DNA of 64,000 bases from Mycobacterium gallinarum (GTDB lineage: Bacteria; Actinomycetota; Actinomycetes; Mycobacteriales; Mycobacteriaceae): the NCBI RefSeq assembly GCF_010726765.1, contig NZ_AP022601.1, forward strand, positions 1,178,001-1,242,000, in the 5' to 3' direction. The translations under genes were made by a program, and so were the position numbers. Under the pieces are notes generated by a model. That model was not told where the DNA came from, made no database searches, and worked only from the letters and a program-made list of their open reading frames with translations. This document shows, piece after piece, positions 32,437 to 42,849 of the stretch; positions within the stretch are counted from its first letter, which is position 1; each line of letters begins with the position of its first letter.

Positions 32437-33962
32437 TACGGGCGCCTCCATTCCCGGCCCATGCGGTGCATCATCTCGTCGGCCGACTCCGGCCCCCAGG
32501 TGCCGGACTCATAGGCCTGCGGCTTGCCGTGTGACGCCCAGTACTCCAGCACGGGATCGAGGATCTCCCAGGAGAATTCGACCTCGCGGTTGACCGGGAA
32601 CAACGACGGTTCACCGAGCAGCACGTCGAGGATCAACCGCTCATAGGCCTCGGGGGAGTCCTCGGCGAATGCCGAGCCGTAGGAGAAGTCCATGTTCACG
32701 TCGCGGACTTCCATGGCGCTGCCGGGAACCTTGGAGCCGAACCGCGTGGTGATGCCCTCGTCCGGCTGCACCCGGATCACTAAAGCGTTCTGGCCGAGTT
32801 CCTCGGTCATCGTCTTGTCGAACGGCAGGTGGGGTGCCCTCTTGAAGATCAGTGCGATCTCGGTGACCCTGCGGCCCAAGCGCTTTCCGGTGCGCAGGAA
32901 GAATGGGACACCCGCCCAGCGGCGGGTGTCGATCTCCAGGGCTATCGCCGCGTAGGTCTCGGTGGTCGAGTCCTTGGAGAACCCCTCCTCCTCGAGCAAC
33001 CCGACGACCTTCGAACTGCCCTGCCAACCCGCGGCGTACTGACCGCGTGCGGTGGTCTGATCCAGCGGCTGCATCACCTGGGTGGCCGAAAGCACCTTGA
33101 TCTTCTCCGCCTGGAGGTCACCCGGCCCGAAGTTGACCGGCTCCTCCATGGCCGTAAGCGCCATCAGTTGCAGCAGATGATTCTGGATGACGTCGCGGGC
33201 CGCGCCGACACCGTCGTAGTAACCGCCACGGCCACCGAGACCGATGTCCTCGGCCATCGTGATCTGGACGCTGTCGACGTAGTTGTTGTTCCAGATCGGT
33301 TCGTACAATTCGTTGGCGAAGCGCAGTGCCAGGATGTTCTGCACCGTCTCCTTGCCGAGGTAATGGTCGATGCGGAACACCGACTCCTCGGGGAAGATGC
33401 TGTTCACCACGCTATTGAGCTCCCGCGCGCTCTGCAGGTCATGGCCGAACGGCTTCTCGATGACCACCCGGCTCCAGGAACCCTCCGGCTTGTTCGCGAG
33501 CCCCGATTTCTTCAGCTGTTCGCACACGACCGGGAACGCGTTGGGCGGAATCGACAGGTAGAACGCGTGATTGCCGCCGGTCCCGCGCTCGGCATCGAGC
33601 TTGTCGAGTGACTCGGCCAACCGCTGGTAACCCTTGTCGTCGTCAAAGGTGCCCTGCACGAAGCGGATTCCCTCGGCGAGCCGATCCCAGACCTCCTGAC
33701 GAAACGTTGTGCGAGCGTGATCTTTGACGGAGTCGAATACCAGTTTCGCGAAATCCTCGTCCGACCAATCACGCCGGGCGAAGCCCACGAGCGCAAAGTT
33801 GGCGGGCAGCAGTCCACGGTTGGCCAGGTCATAGATCGCCGGCATCACCTTCTTGCGCGCCAGGTCGCCCGTGACGCCGAAGATGACGACGGCACACGGT
33901 CCCGCGATGTGGGGCATCCGCTTGTCGCGCTTGTCGCGCAGCGGATTACGCCATTGGCTCAT
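32436..33962 (-). CDS. zwf: Glucose-6-phosphate 1-dehydrogenase
   Basis: This 508-residue enzyme opens the oxidative pentose phosphate pathway and supplies NADPH. The N-terminal dinucleotide motif is [13 protein letters not shown], and the active-site signature RIDHYLGKE with its catalytic His is intact, preceded by EKPFGHD. The ATG overlaps the tal stop (ATGA). The length is normal for the family. Confidence 0.97.
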   Translation of the reverse strand: MSQWRNPLRDKRDKRMPHIAGPCAVVIFGVTGDLARKKVMPAIYDLANRGLLPANFALVGFARRDWSDEDFAKLVFDSVKDHARTTFRQEVWDRLAEGIRFVQGTFDDDKGYQRLAESLDKLDAERGTGGNHAFYLSIPPNAFPVVCEQLKKSGLANKPEGSWSRVVIEKPFGHDLQSARELNSVVNSIFPEESVFRIDHYLGKETVQNILALRFANELYEPIWNNNYVDSVQITMAEDIGLGGRGGYYDGVGAARDVIQNHLLQLMALTAMEEPVNFGPGDLQAEKIKVLSATQVMQPLDQTTARGQYAAGWQGSSKVVGLLEEEGFSKDSTTETYAAIALEIDTRRWAGVPFFLRTGKRLGRRVTEIALIFKRAPHLPFDKTMTEELGQNALVIRVQPDEGITTRFGSKVPGSAMEVRDVNMDFSYGSAFAEDSPEAYERLILDVLLGEPSLFPVNREVEFSWEILDPVLEYWASHGKPQAYESGTWGPESADEMMHRMGREWRRP

Positions 33963-35089
33963 TTCTTGGCTGATGGCTTGTTGCTGTCGAGCTGTTCCTG
34001 CGTGGCGTCGAGCAACTCCTGCCAGGACTTCTCGAACTTCTCGACGCCCTCGTCCTCGAGCAATCTGAACACATCCGGAAGATCGATACCGACCGCAGCC
34101 AGCTTGTCGAACACTCCCTGTGCCTCGTCGGCCTTGCCGGTGACGGTGTCACCGGTGATCACGCCGTGGTCAGCCACGGCGTCCATCGTCTTCTCCGGCA
34201 TGGTGTTCACCGTGTTGGGGGCGACCAACTCGGTGACATAGAGGGTGTCGGAGTAGTCGGGATTCTTCACGCCGGTCGAGGCCCACAGCGGTCGCTGCAC
34301 GCGTGCGCCGTCGGCCTTCAGCGCCTCGAAACGCGAGCCGCCGACGAAGACTTCTTCATAGGCGGCATACGCCAGATGGGCGTTGGCCACCCCGGCCTTA
34401 CCGCGCAGCTCTAACGCTTCGTCCGAGCCGATCTTCTCGAGACGCTTGTCGATCTCGGTGTCCACCCGGGACACGAAGAACGATGCAACCGAGTGGATCT
34501 TGGAGATGTCGTGGCCCGCGTCCTTGGCTTTCTCCAGGCCCTGGAGGTAGGCGTCCATCACCAGACGGTGGCGCTCGACGGAGAAAATCAGCGTGACGTT
34601 CACCGAAATGCCTTCGGCGAGAACGGAGGCGATGGCTGGAATGCCGGCTTCGGTGGCCGGAATCTTGATCAGCAGGTTGGGCCGGTCGACGATCTTCCAC
34701 AGCTCGATGGCCTGCAGGATCGTCTTGTCGGTGTCGTGCGCGAGGCGCGGATCCACCTCGATCGACACGCGACCGTCGACACCGTTGGACAGCTCGTACT
34801 GCTTGGCCAGCACGTCGCACGCGTTGCGTACGTCGTCGGTCGTGACGGTGCGAATCGTCGCGTCGACGTCCGCACCGCGCTCGGCCAACTCCTTGACCTG
34901 ACCGTCGTAGGCTTCGCCCTTCGACAGTGCCGCTTGGAAGATCGAGGGGTTGGTGGTGACCCCGACGACCGACTTGGTGTCGATGAGCTCCTGCAGGTTG
35001 CCGGTCTGCAGCCGCTCACGCGAGAGGTCGTCGAGCCAAACCGAGACGCCGGCGGCGCTCAGGGCGGCCAAATTCGGGTTCTGCGTCAT
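33959..35089 (-). CDS. tal: Transaldolase
   Basis: The 376-residue enzyme transfers a dihydroxyacetone unit between sugar phosphates through a Schiff-base lysine, seen in [24 protein letters not shown] and [11 protein letters not shown] are further family motifs. The longer form with a Lys-rich C-terminus (NKPSAKK) is typical of actinobacteria. It lies downstream of tkt, separated by the tandem-repeat region at 35117-35198. Confidence 0.96.
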   Translation of the reverse strand: MTQNPNLAALSAAGVSVWLDDLSRERLQTGNLQELIDTKSVVGVTTNPSIFQAALSKGEAYDGQVKELAERGADVDATIRTVTTDDVRNACDVLAKQYELSNGVDGRVSIEVDPRLAHDTDKTILQAIELWKIVDRPNLLIKIPATEAGIPAIASVLAEGISVNVTLIFSVERHRLVMDAYLQGLEKAKDAGHDISKIHSVASFFVSRVDTEIDKRLEKIGSDEALELRGKAGVANAHLAYAAYEEVFVGGSRFEALKADGARVQRPLWASTGVKNPDYSDTLYVTELVAPNTVNTMPEKTMDAVADHGVITGDTVTGKADEAQGVFDKLAAVGIDLPDVFRLLEDEGVEKFEKSWQELLDATQEQLDSNKPSAKK

Positions 35090-35116
35090 GATTGATGCCC
35101 TTCTCGTTGAGTTCTA

Positions 35117-35198
35117 GTTGTCTTCGACCGTTGAGCGGTCAGTTGTCTTCGACCGTTGAACGGTCAGTTGTCTTCGACCGTTGAACGGTCAGTTGTCT
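35117..35198. repeat. 25-bp tandem repeat in the tkt-tal junction
   Basis: Three units of 25 bp (35117-35141, 35142-35166, 35167-35191) are followed by seven bases of a fourth. Units 2 and 3 are identical; unit 1 differs at one base. In mRNA sense every unit starts GACAACTGA, the last codons and stop of tkt, so the repeat duplicates the tkt end. Each carries the inverted repeat GACCGTT-G-AACGGTC (35151-35165 and 35176-35190 perfect; 35126-35140 one mismatch), able to form a small hairpin. Confidence 0.9.
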
Positions 35199-37282
35199 AT
35201 GGATCGCTCCGCGGCAGCCGCGACGGCCTCTGGGGTGAAACCGAACTCGCGGAACAGCGTCTTGTCGTCGGCCGATTCGCCGTAGTGCTCGATCGAGACG
35301 ATCTCGCCGGTGTCACCGACCAGCTTGTACCAGCTCTGCGCGACGGCCGCCTCGACCGCCACTCGCGCCGAGACCGTCGGAGGGAGTACCGAATCGCGGT
35401 ACTCCTTCGGCTGCGATTCGAACCACTCGACGCACGGCATCGACACGACGTATGCCGTGATGTCCTTTTCGGCCAAGATTTTCTTGGCTTCCACTGCGAG
35501 CTGCAGCTCCGAACCGGTGCCGATGATGATCACGTCGGCGTCGTCGGCGGGGTTCCCGCCGCCGAGGACGTAACCACCTTTCGCCACACCCTCGGCGCTG
35601 GTGCCCTCCAGTACTGGGATGCCCTGACGCGTGAGGATGAAACCGACGGGACCGCTGCCGTTACCGCGAGCCAGGATGCTGCGCCACGCATAGGCCGTCT
35701 CGTTCGGATCGCCGGGCCGCACCACCGAGAGGTTCGGGATCGCCCGCAGCGCCGCGAGATGTTCGATCGGCTGATGGGTGGGTCCGTCCTCGCCCAGACC
35801 GATGGAGTCGTGGGTCCAGATATAGATGGTGTCGATGTCCATCAACGACGCCAGCCGGACCGCGGGGCGCATGTAATCGGAGAACTGCAGGAACGTTCCA
35901 CCGAACGCACGGGTCGGACCGTGCAGCACGATGCCCGACAGAATCGATCCCATCGCGTGCTCACGAATACCGAAGTGCAGCACCCGGCCGTACCAGTCCG
36001 CGGTGAAGTCCTCGGTCGAGATCGAGGGTGGCCCAAAGGATTTGACGCCCTTGATGGTGGTGTTGTTGCTACCCGCGAGATCGGCCGAGCCGCCCCACAG
36101 CTCCGGCAGCTTCGGTGCCACGTCATTGAGCACCTGGCCGAAGGCCGCGCGGGTGGCGACGGCCTTGGAGCCGGGCTCCCAATATGTCAGGTCCGCATCC
36201 CAGCCCTCGGGCAGCTCCTCGGCGGTCAGCCGATCCAGCAGCTTCTTGCGCTCGGGTTCACGCTCGGCCCAGGCGTCGAAGGTCGGCTGCCACTTCTCGT
36301 GGGCTTCCTTGCCGCGCTCCACCAGCTTGCGGGTGTGCTCGATGACCTCGGGGCGCACCTCGAAGGTCTTGTCCGGGTCGAAGCCCAGCACCTTCTTGGT
36401 GGCCGCGACCTCTTCCTCGCCCAGCGCCGAGCCGTGCACACCACCGGTGTTCATCTTGGTGGGCGCGGGGTAGCCGATGATCGTGCGGACCGAGATGAAC
36501 GACGGCTTGTCGGTGACCTTCTTCGCCTCTTCGATGGCCTGCTCGATACCGACGACGTTCTCACCGCCCTCGACCTCCTGAACATGCCAGCCGTAAGCGC
36601 GGTAGCGGGCCGGAACATCTTCGGAGAGGGCGATATTCGTGTCGTGCTCGATGGAGATCTGATTGTGGTCGTAGAACACGATGAGGTTGCCGAGCTGCTG
36701 GGTGCCCGCCAGCGAGGACGCCTCGCTGGTGACGCCCTCCTCGATGTCACCGTCGGAGGCGATGACGTAGATGTAGTGGTCGAACGGGCTCTCACCCCAC
36801 GCCGGGTCGGGGTCGAACAGGCCGCGCTCGTAGCGCGATGCCATCGCCATGCCGACCGCCGACGCCAGGCCCTGACCCAGGGGTCCGGTCGTGATCTCCA
36901 CGCCTTTGGTGTGGCGGAACTCGGGATGGCCGGGCGTCTTGGATTTCCACGTCCGCAGCGACTCGATGTCGGACAGCTCCAGGCCGAAGCCGCCGAGGTA
37001 CAGCTGGATGTACAGCGTGAGGCTGGAATGTCCGCAGGACAGCACGAAGCGATCGCGGCCGAGCCAGTGCACGTCGCTGGGGTCGTGGCGCATCTGGCGC
37101 TGGAAGAGGGTGTACGCCAGCGGCGCCAGGCTCATCGCGGTTCCGGGGTGCCCGTTGCCCACCTTCTGCACCGCGTCGGCGGCCAGCACCCGAACGGTGT
37201 CGACCGCCACCGAGTCCACGTCGGCCCAATCGTCGGGGTGATGGGGACGGGTAAGGGTGGAAATCTCTTCGAGCGTGGTCAC
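35189..37282 (-). CDS. tkt: Transketolase
   Basis: The 697-residue thiamine-diphosphate enzyme moves two-carbon units in the pentose phosphate pathway. [16 protein letters not shown], the ThDP site [16 protein letters not shown] and the [15 protein letters not shown] segment are diagnostic. The frame extends upstream, but GTG 37282 (MTTLEEIS) is preferred because AGGAGAG lies before it and it matches known mycobacterial proteins. It is the first gene of the minus-strand pentose phosphate operon. Its last codons and stop form part of the downstream tandem repeat. Confidence 0.97.
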   Translation of the reverse strand: MTTLEEISTLTRPHHPDDWADVDSVAVDTVRVLAADAVQKVGNGHPGTAMSLAPLAYTLFQRQMRHDPSDVHWLGRDRFVLSCGHSSLTLYIQLYLGGFGLELSDIESLRTWKSKTPGHPEFRHTKGVEITTGPLGQGLASAVGMAMASRYERGLFDPDPAWGESPFDHYIYVIASDGDIEEGVTSEASSLAGTQQLGNLIVFYDHNQISIEHDTNIALSEDVPARYRAYGWHVQEVEGGENVVGIEQAIEEAKKVTDKPSFISVRTIIGYPAPTKMNTGGVHGSALGEEEVAATKKVLGFDPDKTFEVRPEVIEHTRKLVERGKEAHEKWQPTFDAWAEREPERKKLLDRLTAEELPEGWDADLTYWEPGSKAVATRAAFGQVLNDVAPKLPELWGGSADLAGSNNTTIKGVKSFGPPSISTEDFTADWYGRVLHFGIREHAMGSILSGIVLHGPTRAFGGTFLQFSDYMRPAVRLASLMDIDTIYIWTHDSIGLGEDGPTHQPIEHLAALRAIPNLSVVRPGDPNETAYAWRSILARGNGSGPVGFILTRQGIPVLEGTSAEGVAKGGYVLGGGNPADDADVIIIGTGSELQLAVEAKKILAEKDITAYVVSMPCVEWFESQPKEYRDSVLPPTVSARVAVEAAVAQSWYKLVGDTGEIVSIEHYGESADDKTLFREFGFTPEAVAAAAERSIDN

Positions 37283-37460
37283 AGGCGCCCTCTCCTGGTC
37301 GACGGGTGAGCTCGGCAAAGCTGCCTCTTCAAACACCCTAGTGCGGGAGCGTCATCCCTTGCAGGCCGCTTGGGGGACGATTAGGCGGCCATTGAGCAGC
37401 GGTCTACCATCCTCTGTAGTAGACGCCGCGCGCGCTGCAGCTATTTCAAGGAGTTACTGC

Positions 37461-38393
37461 GTGGACATTCGCGAGAGCCAGCTCCCCGTCGGGACGCACG
37501 GCCGAGTGCGCACCACGCTGTTGGGCTACCTCGCGCTGACGAAACCGCGCGTCATCGAGCTGCTCCTGGTCACCACGATCCCGGCCATGCTGCTGGCCGA
37601 CCGCGGGACCGTCGATCCGCTGCTGATCCTGAACACGCTGGTGGGCGGCTTGCTGGCGGCCGCGGGCGCCAACACGTTGAACTGCGTGGCGGACGCCGAC
37701 ATCGACAAGAAGATGAAGCGCACCGAGCGCAGGCCGCTCGCCCGCGACACCGTGCCGCGCAGCCATGCGCTGGTCTTCGGCCTTGCGCTGTCCGTCGGCT
37801 CGTTCTTCTGGCTGTGGTGGACGACCAACATGTTGTCGGCCCATCTCGCCGGTGCGACGATCGCGTTCTACGTGCTCGTCTACACGCTGCTGCTCAAGCG
37901 CCGCACGACGCAGAACGTGGTCTGGGGCGGCGCGGCCGGCTGCATGCCGGTGATGATCGGCTGGTCGGCGGTCACCGGAACCATCCAATGGCCGGCGCTG
38001 GTCATGTTCGCGATCATCTTCTTCTGGACGCCGCCGCACACCTGGGCGTTGGCGATGCGCTACAAGGAGGATTACGCGGCGGCTGGCGTGCCGATGCTGC
38101 CCGTGGTGGCCACCGAGCAACAGGTGACCAAGCAGATTCTGATCTACACCTGGCTGACGGTCGCGGCCACGCTCGCGCTCGCACTGGCCACCGGGTGGCT
38201 GTACGCGGCCGTCGCCATCCTGGCCGGTGCGTGGTTCCTGGTGATGGCGCATCAGCTCTACGGCGGTGTGCGTCGCGGTGAGCCGGTCAAGCCGCTGCGG
38301 CTGTTCCTGCAGTCGAACAACTACCTGGCGGTGGTGTTCCTCGCGCTGGCGGTCGATTCGGCACTGGCGCTACCAACGCTGTTTACAGTCTGA
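37461..38393 (+). CDS. ctaB: Protoheme IX farnesyltransferase (heme O synthase)
   Basis: This 310-residue membrane enzyme farnesylates heme B to heme O for the aa3 oxidase. It is a UbiA-type prenyltransferase with the Asp-rich [20 protein letters not shown] and about nine membrane segments; [16 protein letters not shown] is the second conserved loop. The start is GTG 37461, with AAGGAG at 37448-37453. It is divergent from tkt, and two bases separate it from the next gene. Confidence 0.95.
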   Translation: MDIRESQLPVGTHGRVRTTLLGYLALTKPRVIELLLVTTIPAMLLADRGTVDPLLILNTLVGGLLAAAGANTLNCVADADIDKKMKRTERRPLARDTVPRSHALVFGLALSVGSFFWLWWTTNMLSAHLAGATIAFYVLVYTLLLKRRTTQNVVWGGAAGCMPVMIGWSAVTGTIQWPALVMFAIIFFWTPPHTWALAMRYKEDYAAAGVPMLPVVATEQQVTKQILIYTWLTVAATLALALATGWLYAAVAILAGAWFLVMAHQLYGGVRRGEPVKPLRLFLQSNNYLAVVFLALAVDSALALPTLFTV

Positions 38394-38395
38394 GA

Positions 38396-39343
38396 GTGCC
38401 CACACACGTCTCCCCGGACAACTTCATCCGCGCGGAGACCGATCTCTACTTCGGCAACATCGCCAACGGCGACGGCTTCGGCGCGTTCCTTCACTTCCGC
38501 GGCCTCGGCGAGATCGACGACCAGCTGGTGGTGCGCCAAAACCGCGACACCCTCTACTCGGTGGGGGTGTTCGACCTCGACGCTTCAGACCTGACCGTCA
38601 CCATGCCGGACTCCGGCGGGCGGTTCATGTCGCTTCAGGTGATCACCGAGGACCACTATGTGCCTGAGGTGCGCTACACATCGGGCAGGCGCAAGTACAC
38701 CCGCGAACAGATCGGCACTCGTTACGTGATGCTGGCGGTACGAACCCTCGTCGATCCGAACGAGCCCGCCGATATGGACCAGGTTCACGCACTGCAGGAC
38801 GCGATCACGGCCGAGCAGACCGACCGGGGTCGCTTCGAGGTCCCGGACTGGGATCCGGTGAGCCAGAAGCAGGTTCGAGATGCGCTCGTCGCGCTGTTCG
38901 CGACGCTGCCCGACAGCAAGCGCATGTTCGGCACCGAAGCGGACACCGACCCCGTGCGACGGTTGATCGGGTCGGCAGCCGCGTGGGGCGGAAACCCCGA
39001 GAAGGAGGCGCTGTACCTCACGGTCACGCCGCCGCACAACGACGGCGCCACCGTCCACCGGCTCACGGTGTCCGATGTTCCTGTCGACGGTTTCTGGTCG
39101 ATCACCGTCTACAACGCCGACGGCTACTTCACCCCCAACGAGCAGAACGCCTATTCGCTGAACAACATCACCGCAGCCAGGAATGCCGACGGCGCGGTGC
39201 ACATCCAGTTCGGCGGGTGCGACGGGTCCGCAGCCAACTGCCTGCCGATCACGCCCGGCTGGAACTACCTGGTGCGGCTGTACCGGCCGCGCCAGGAGAT
39301 CCTCGACGGGTCCTGGACGTTCCCGGCCGCGGAGCCGGCCTAG
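38396..39343 (+). CDS. DUF1254/DUF1214 domain protein
   Basis: The 315-residue protein has an N-terminal DUF1254-like part (RQNRDTLYSVGVFDLDASDLTVTMPD) and a C-terminal DUF1214 part (VDGFWSITVYNADGYFTPNEQNAYSLNN, then LPITPGWNYLVRLYRPRQEILDGSWTFP). The reaction is unknown. There is no signal peptide. The GTG start lies two bases after the ctaB stop, so it is probably co-transcribed with ctaB. It overlaps the convergent qor gene by four bases. Confidence 0.85.
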   Translation: MPTHVSPDNFIRAETDLYFGNIANGDGFGAFLHFRGLGEIDDQLVVRQNRDTLYSVGVFDLDASDLTVTMPDSGGRFMSLQVITEDHYVPEVRYTSGRRKYTREQIGTRYVMLAVRTLVDPNEPADMDQVHALQDAITAEQTDRGRFEVPDWDPVSQKQVRDALVALFATLPDSKRMFGTEADTDPVRRLIGSAAAWGGNPEKEALYLTVTPPHNDGATVHRLTVSDVPVDGFWSITVYNADGYFTPNEQNAYSLNNITAARNADGAVHIQFGGCDGSAANCLPITPGWNYLVRLYRPRQEILDGSWTFPAAEPA

Positions 39344-40311
39344 GGGATCAGCACGACGGAGCCGACCGTCTTGCGGCCCTGCAGGTCGCGGTGCGCCTGT
39401 TGGGCGTCCTCGAGGCGGTAGCGCTCGCTGACCGTGACGTTGATCGTGCCGCTGGCGATGGCATCGAGCAATTCTCCAGCGCGCCAAGCGAACTCATCGG
39501 GCGTGCGGGTGTAGTGCACGAGCGTCGGTCGGGTCAGGAACAGTGAGCCGGCGGCGTTGAGCCGCTGCGGATCGAAGGGTGGCACCGGCCCGCTGGACGC
39601 CCCGAACAGCGCCAGCGTGCCGCGGACGGCAAGGCTGGCGATGCTGGCATCGAAGGTGTCGGCGCCGACGCCGTCGTACACCACGGCGACGCCGCCGTCG
39701 GTGAGGTCTTTGATCTTGGCGCCGAACTCCGCGGCATCGTCTGGGTAGTCGAGGACCTCGACGGCGCCCGCCTGCCGCGACAGTTCCGCCTTCTCCGGCG
39801 TGGACACCGTGGTGATCACGCGGGCGGCCATGCTGGTGGCCCACTGCGTCAGGATCAGCCCCACGCCTCCTGCGCCGGCGTGCACCAGAATGGCATCACC
39901 CTGCTGCACGGGATACGTCGACTTGATCAGGTAGTGCGCGGTCATCCCCTTGAGCAGGGCGGCCGCGGCCACGTCGGCGCCGACGCCGTCCGGCACGTAG
40001 GCGCAGAAATCGGCTGTCGCCAAGGCGTATTCGGCATAGGCGCCGTTGGCCTGGGCGGTGACAACGCGGTCGCCGACCGCCAGCGCCGCGACCTCCTCGC
40101 CGACGGCTTCGACGGTGCCGCACACCTCGTTGCCGAGGATGAACGGCAGCTCCCGCGGATACAGCCCCGAGCGGAAATACGTGTCGAGGAAGTTCACGCC
40201 GATCGCTTCGGCTTTGATCAACACTTCGCCGGGCCCGGGGGTCGGCTGCGGCTTCTTGGCGTAGGTCAGCACTTCTGGTCCGCCGGTCTCGGCGACTTCG
40301 ATGGCGTACAT
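39340..40311 (-). CDS. qor: Quinone oxidoreductase (zeta-crystallin type)
   Basis: This 323-residue MDR-family protein lacks the zinc-binding residues, as quinone oxidoreductases do. The NADPH motif reads VHAGAGGVGLILTQWA, and the N-terminal GroES-like part includes GVNFLDTYFRSGLY and LGNEVCGTVEAVG. It reduces quinones or related enones with NADPH. ATG 40311 gives the usual MYAIEVAETGGPEVL start. It diverges from the ATP-grasp gene across only 19 bp, so the promoters must overlap. Confidence 0.92.
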   Translation of the reverse strand: MYAIEVAETGGPEVLTYAKKPQPTPGPGEVLIKAEAIGVNFLDTYFRSGLYPRELPFILGNEVCGTVEAVGEEVAALAVGDRVVTAQANGAYAEYALATADFCAYVPDGVGADVAAAALLKGMTAHYLIKSTYPVQQGDAILVHAGAGGVGLILTQWATSMAARVITTVSTPEKAELSRQAGAVEVLDYPDDAAEFGAKIKDLTDGGVAVVYDGVGADTFDASIASLAVRGTLALFGASSGPVPPFDPQRLNAAGSLFLTRPTLVHYTRTPDEFAWRAGELLDAIASGTINVTVSERYRLEDAQQAHRDLQGRKTVGSVVLIP

Positions 40312-40316
40312 CCTTC

Positions 40317-40322
40317 TATCCT
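40317..40322 (+). promoter_or_regulatory. Possible -10 element for the ATP-grasp gene
   Basis: TATCCT fits TANNNT and ends eight bases before the ATG at 40331, which has no Shine-Dalgarno. This suggests a leaderless or near-leaderless transcript. It lies in the 19-bp gap shared with divergent qor. Confidence 0.3.
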
Positions 40323-40330
40323 GCCTTGAT

Positions 40331-41269
40331 ATGAAGCTGGCCCGCCCCGACGTCTTCCATCCGCGCATCGTGCTGGCCGGCTGCCAGGCGTTACCCGAGG
40401 GCGACGGTGACGATGACGAACTCGTTGCGGCGCTGCGCCGGCGAGGACTGCACGCCCGCTGGCTGCCCTGGGACGATCCCGACACGCTGGAGGCTGACCT
40501 GGTGATTCTGCGGGCGACGTGGGACTACATCGAGCGGCTCGACGAGTTCCTCGAATGGACGACGAAAGTCCGCAACCTCGTCAACCCTCCCGCAGTGGTC
40601 TCGTGGAACACCGACAAGACATATCTGGCCGACCTCGCCGAGGCCGGTGTGCCCGTCATCCCGAGCACGTTCATCGCCCCGGGCGAGCGGGTGCAGCTGC
40701 CGAGGGGCGAAATCGTCGTCAAACCTGCTGTTGGCGCGGGATCTGTTGGCGCACAACGGTTCCGCGATACTCAAGCGGCCCGTCGTCACATCGCGTCGCT
40801 GCACGACGACGGCCGGACGGCTTTGGTGCAGCCCTACGACCGGCGTGTCGAAAACGGCGAGACGGCCCTGGTCTTCCTGAGCGGCCGCCAGTCGCATGCG
40901 TTCACCAAGGGGCCGATCCTGCCGTCGCCGGGAAGTCAGCCCGCGTTCGACGACTCGGGCACGTACGCCGAGGAGTCGCTGACCCCGGCCGAGCCGGACT
41001 TCGAGCTGTGGGACGTCGGGCACGCTGCACTGTCGGCGGCGGCCGCGCGCCTTGGCATCCACGCGGCCGAGCTGCTGTACGCGCGGGTCGATGTGATCGG
41101 TGGACCAGACGATCCGCAACTGCTGGAGCTCGAACTCGTCGAACCGTCGCTGGGGTGGCGGCAGCTAGACGCCGCTACCCGGAGCGGCAGGCAACGCGAC
41201 TTCGCCGTCGGGGTCGAGGACACCCTCGAGCGCCTCGGGCTCGGCCCGCTCTCGCATCGACGCCCATAG
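40331..41269 (+). CDS. ATP-grasp domain protein (Rv1455-like)
   Basis: The 312-residue protein shows an ATP-grasp layout: WNTDKTYLADLAEAGVPVIPSTFI, then GEIVVKPAVGAGSVGAQRF for the nucleotide lysine and glycine loop, and LLELELVEPSLGWRQLD near the end as the metal/phosphate segment. Such enzymes ligate a carboxylate to an amine or thiol with ATP. The product is unknown. Its last 105 bases overlap the 3' end of ctaA on the other strand. Confidence 0.8.
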   Translation: MKLARPDVFHPRIVLAGCQALPEGDGDDDELVAALRRRGLHARWLPWDDPDTLEADLVILRATWDYIERLDEFLEWTTKVRNLVNPPAVVSWNTDKTYLADLAEAGVPVIPSTFIAPGERVQLPRGEIVVKPAVGAGSVGAQRFRDTQAARRHIASLHDDGRTALVQPYDRRVENGETALVFLSGRQSHAFTKGPILPSPGSQPAFDDSGTYAEESLTPAEPDFELWDVGHAALSAAAARLGIHAAELLYARVDVIGGPDDPQLLELELVEPSLGWRQLDAATRSGRQRDFAVGVEDTLERLGLGPLSHRRP

Positions 41270-42175
41270 CGCGGCGGTGGCCGCCGTGCATGTGGCCGCA
41301 CCGGCGACGTGCAGCGCCACCAGAGCGGCGGGGATACCGAGGGCGTATTGCACGCGCCCGACAAGAGCTTGCGCAGCCACGAGAACCAGCAGCACGGCGA
41401 GTCGCCTGACGACCGGTCGTGCTGCGTTGACCGCGCGCAGCCCGAACACCAAAGCCACCAACAGTGACAGGTAAGCCACCAACAACGTTGCGTGCAGCTG
41501 CACCAGGGTGACGATTTCCAGTTCAAGCCGCGGCACCGGCTGGGTGATGCTCTTGTCGCCGGCGTGCGGGCCGGCACCGGTGACCAGCGTCCCCGTGACG
41601 AGCACGGTCGCCAGCGCGACGGCGCTCAGGACGGTCAACTGGCGCAACGGTTTCGGAACGCGGTGCCGTACCGCGCCGCCGTCGGGCTCGCCGATCTTCA
41701 CGAAGAGCAGCACCGAGACCCAGACCATGGTCATCGACGCCAGGAGGTGAATGGCGACCGTCCACCACAGCAGGCCGGTCAGCACCGTGATGCCACCGAT
41801 CACGGCCTGAACAACCGTCGACGCCGGCATCAGCCACGCGTAGATCAGGACCTCGCGGCGCCTGCGGGCACGCGTGACAGCCAGGACCGCCAACGCCGCG
41901 GTGAGTACCACCAGGAAGGTGATCATCCGGTTGCCGAACTCAACGGCCTGATGGATGCCCGCGACCTCGGGGTGCGGGATCGGGGTGAAGCTGCCGGGGA
42001 AGCACTGCGGCCAGGTCGGGCAGCCGAGGCCCGAGGCGGTGACGCGGACGATGGCGCCGGTCACCGCGATACCGCCCTGGGTCAGGATGACGGCGGCGGC
42101 GATGGCGCGCTGGACCCGCAGGCTCGGCAACGGCAGAAGGTCGACCAGTCGCAGGAAGATTCGTCCGACGGGCAC
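41165..42175 (-). CDS. ctaA: Heme A synthase, CtaA/Cox15 type
   Basis: The 336-residue membrane protein oxidises heme O to heme A. It has eight predicted membrane segments in two four-helix halves. The conserved GCPTWPQCFPG with its paired cysteines follows the first helix, EFGNRMITF gives the conserved Glu and following His-containing segments, and VQLHATLL supplies another heme-ligand His. The start ATG 42175 gives the expected short cytoplasmic N-terminus. Its function pairs with ctaB at 37461. Its 3' end overlaps the ATP-grasp gene. Confidence 0.92.
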   Translation of the reverse strand: MPVGRIFLRLVDLLPLPSLRVQRAIAAAVILTQGGIAVTGAIVRVTASGLGCPTWPQCFPGSFTPIPHPEVAGIHQAVEFGNRMITFLVVLTAALAVLAVTRARRRREVLIYAWLMPASTVVQAVIGGITVLTGLLWWTVAIHLLASMTMVWVSVLLFVKIGEPDGGAVRHRVPKPLRQLTVLSAVALATVLVTGTLVTGAGPHAGDKSITQPVPRLELEIVTLVQLHATLLVAYLSLLVALVFGLRAVNAARPVVRRLAVLLVLVAAQALVGRVQYALGIPAALVALHVAGAATCTAATAALWASMRERAEPEALEGVLDPDGEVALPAAPGSGV

Positions 42176-42222
42176 GGACTCGATGGTAGAGCAGTACTAA
42201 CTACACGCTGTAGTAGGGCTGC

Positions 42223-42795
42223 TTATCCGCGCGGCGCGACGAACGGCACCAGGACCTCGTCGACCAGCTGCACGACGAGGTCGTCATCGATCGGGTCTCC
42301 GGTGATCAACAGGCGATGCCACAGCACGCTCTGCCCGAGCTCACGGGCGATCTCGACGGGCACGTCGGGCCGCACGTCGCCACGTTCTATGCCGCGGGCC
42401 AGCAGGGCGGCCATCTCTGCCTTGCGCCACCCGATGACGTCCTGCCGAAACGCCGACGTCAACTCTGGATCGTGGGCCGCCGCGGCGACGGCGGCACGCA
42501 GCACGGTGGACTCCGGCCCGGTGAACAACGCCGCCCACCCGCGCAGGATCGCGAGCATGTCGCTGCGGTAGCTGCCGGTGTCCTCGTGGGGGATTGCCGC
42601 GGTCGCGATGCGCAGCAAGGTGTCGCGCAACAACGCGCCGCGGTCCGTCCACCGCCGGTACAGCACCGGCTTGCTGGTCCGCGCAGCGGCGGCGACGGCC
42701 TCCATGGTCACCCCCGCGGGCCCGTGTTCCGCGAGCAGCGCCAGGACGGCTGCCCGGATGGCCGTGTCCAGTTCGTCGCCGCGACGCCGCCGCAT
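42223..42795 (-). CDS. TetR-family regulator
   Basis: This 190-residue protein has the TetR DNA-binding domain (AVLALLAEHGPAGVTMEAVAAAARTSKPVLYRRWTDRGALL), here with YRRW in place of the common YYHF, and a C-terminal TetR_C-like domain. The start is ATG 42795, with GGGAGG six bases upstream; four in-frame codons upstream lead only to a TTG. It diverges from the gene at 42881, and two matching operator-like sequences lie between them, so it most likely represses both itself and that neighbour. Confidence 0.9.
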   Translation of the reverse strand: MRRRRGDELDTAIRAAVLALLAEHGPAGVTMEAVAAAARTSKPVLYRRWTDRGALLRDTLLRIATAAIPHEDTGSYRSDMLAILRGWAALFTGPESTVLRAAVAAAAHDPELTSAFRQDVIGWRKAEMAALLARGIERGDVRPDVPVEIARELGQSVLWHRLLITGDPIDDDLVVQLVDEVLVPFVAPRG

Positions 42796-42806
42796 CACAC
42801 CTCCCA

Positions 42807-42826
42807 AAGAAACGCTTGCGTATCTT
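42807..42826. promoter_or_regulatory. TetR operator candidate 1
   Basis: This 20-base near-palindrome follows AAGANACG-N4-CGTNTCTT. It lies directly upstream of the TetR ribosome-binding site and overlaps the predicted -35 (TTGCGT, 42816-42821) of the divergent gene. Confidence 0.7.
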
Positions 42827-42844
42827 ACGACAACAGCCTAGCCT
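42816..42844 (+). promoter_or_regulatory. Predicted promoter of the DAPG-hydrolase-like gene
   Basis: TTGCGT (42816-42821) and TAGCCT (42839-42844, TANNNT pattern) are 17 bases apart. The predicted transcription start would fall at about 42851, inside operator 2, so binding at either operator would block it. Confidence 0.45.
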
Positions 42845-42849
42845 GGTGT

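Noticed and set aside
35156..37309. Very long open frame (717 codons) on the plus strand opposite tkt
   Set aside because: It mirrors the codon pattern of tkt in a high-GC genome; its product shows no family features, while tkt is certain.
41492..42571. 359-codon plus-strand frame opposite ctaA and the TetR gene
   Set aside because: Spans two real genes and their promoter side; Arg/Asp-rich shadow without a domain.
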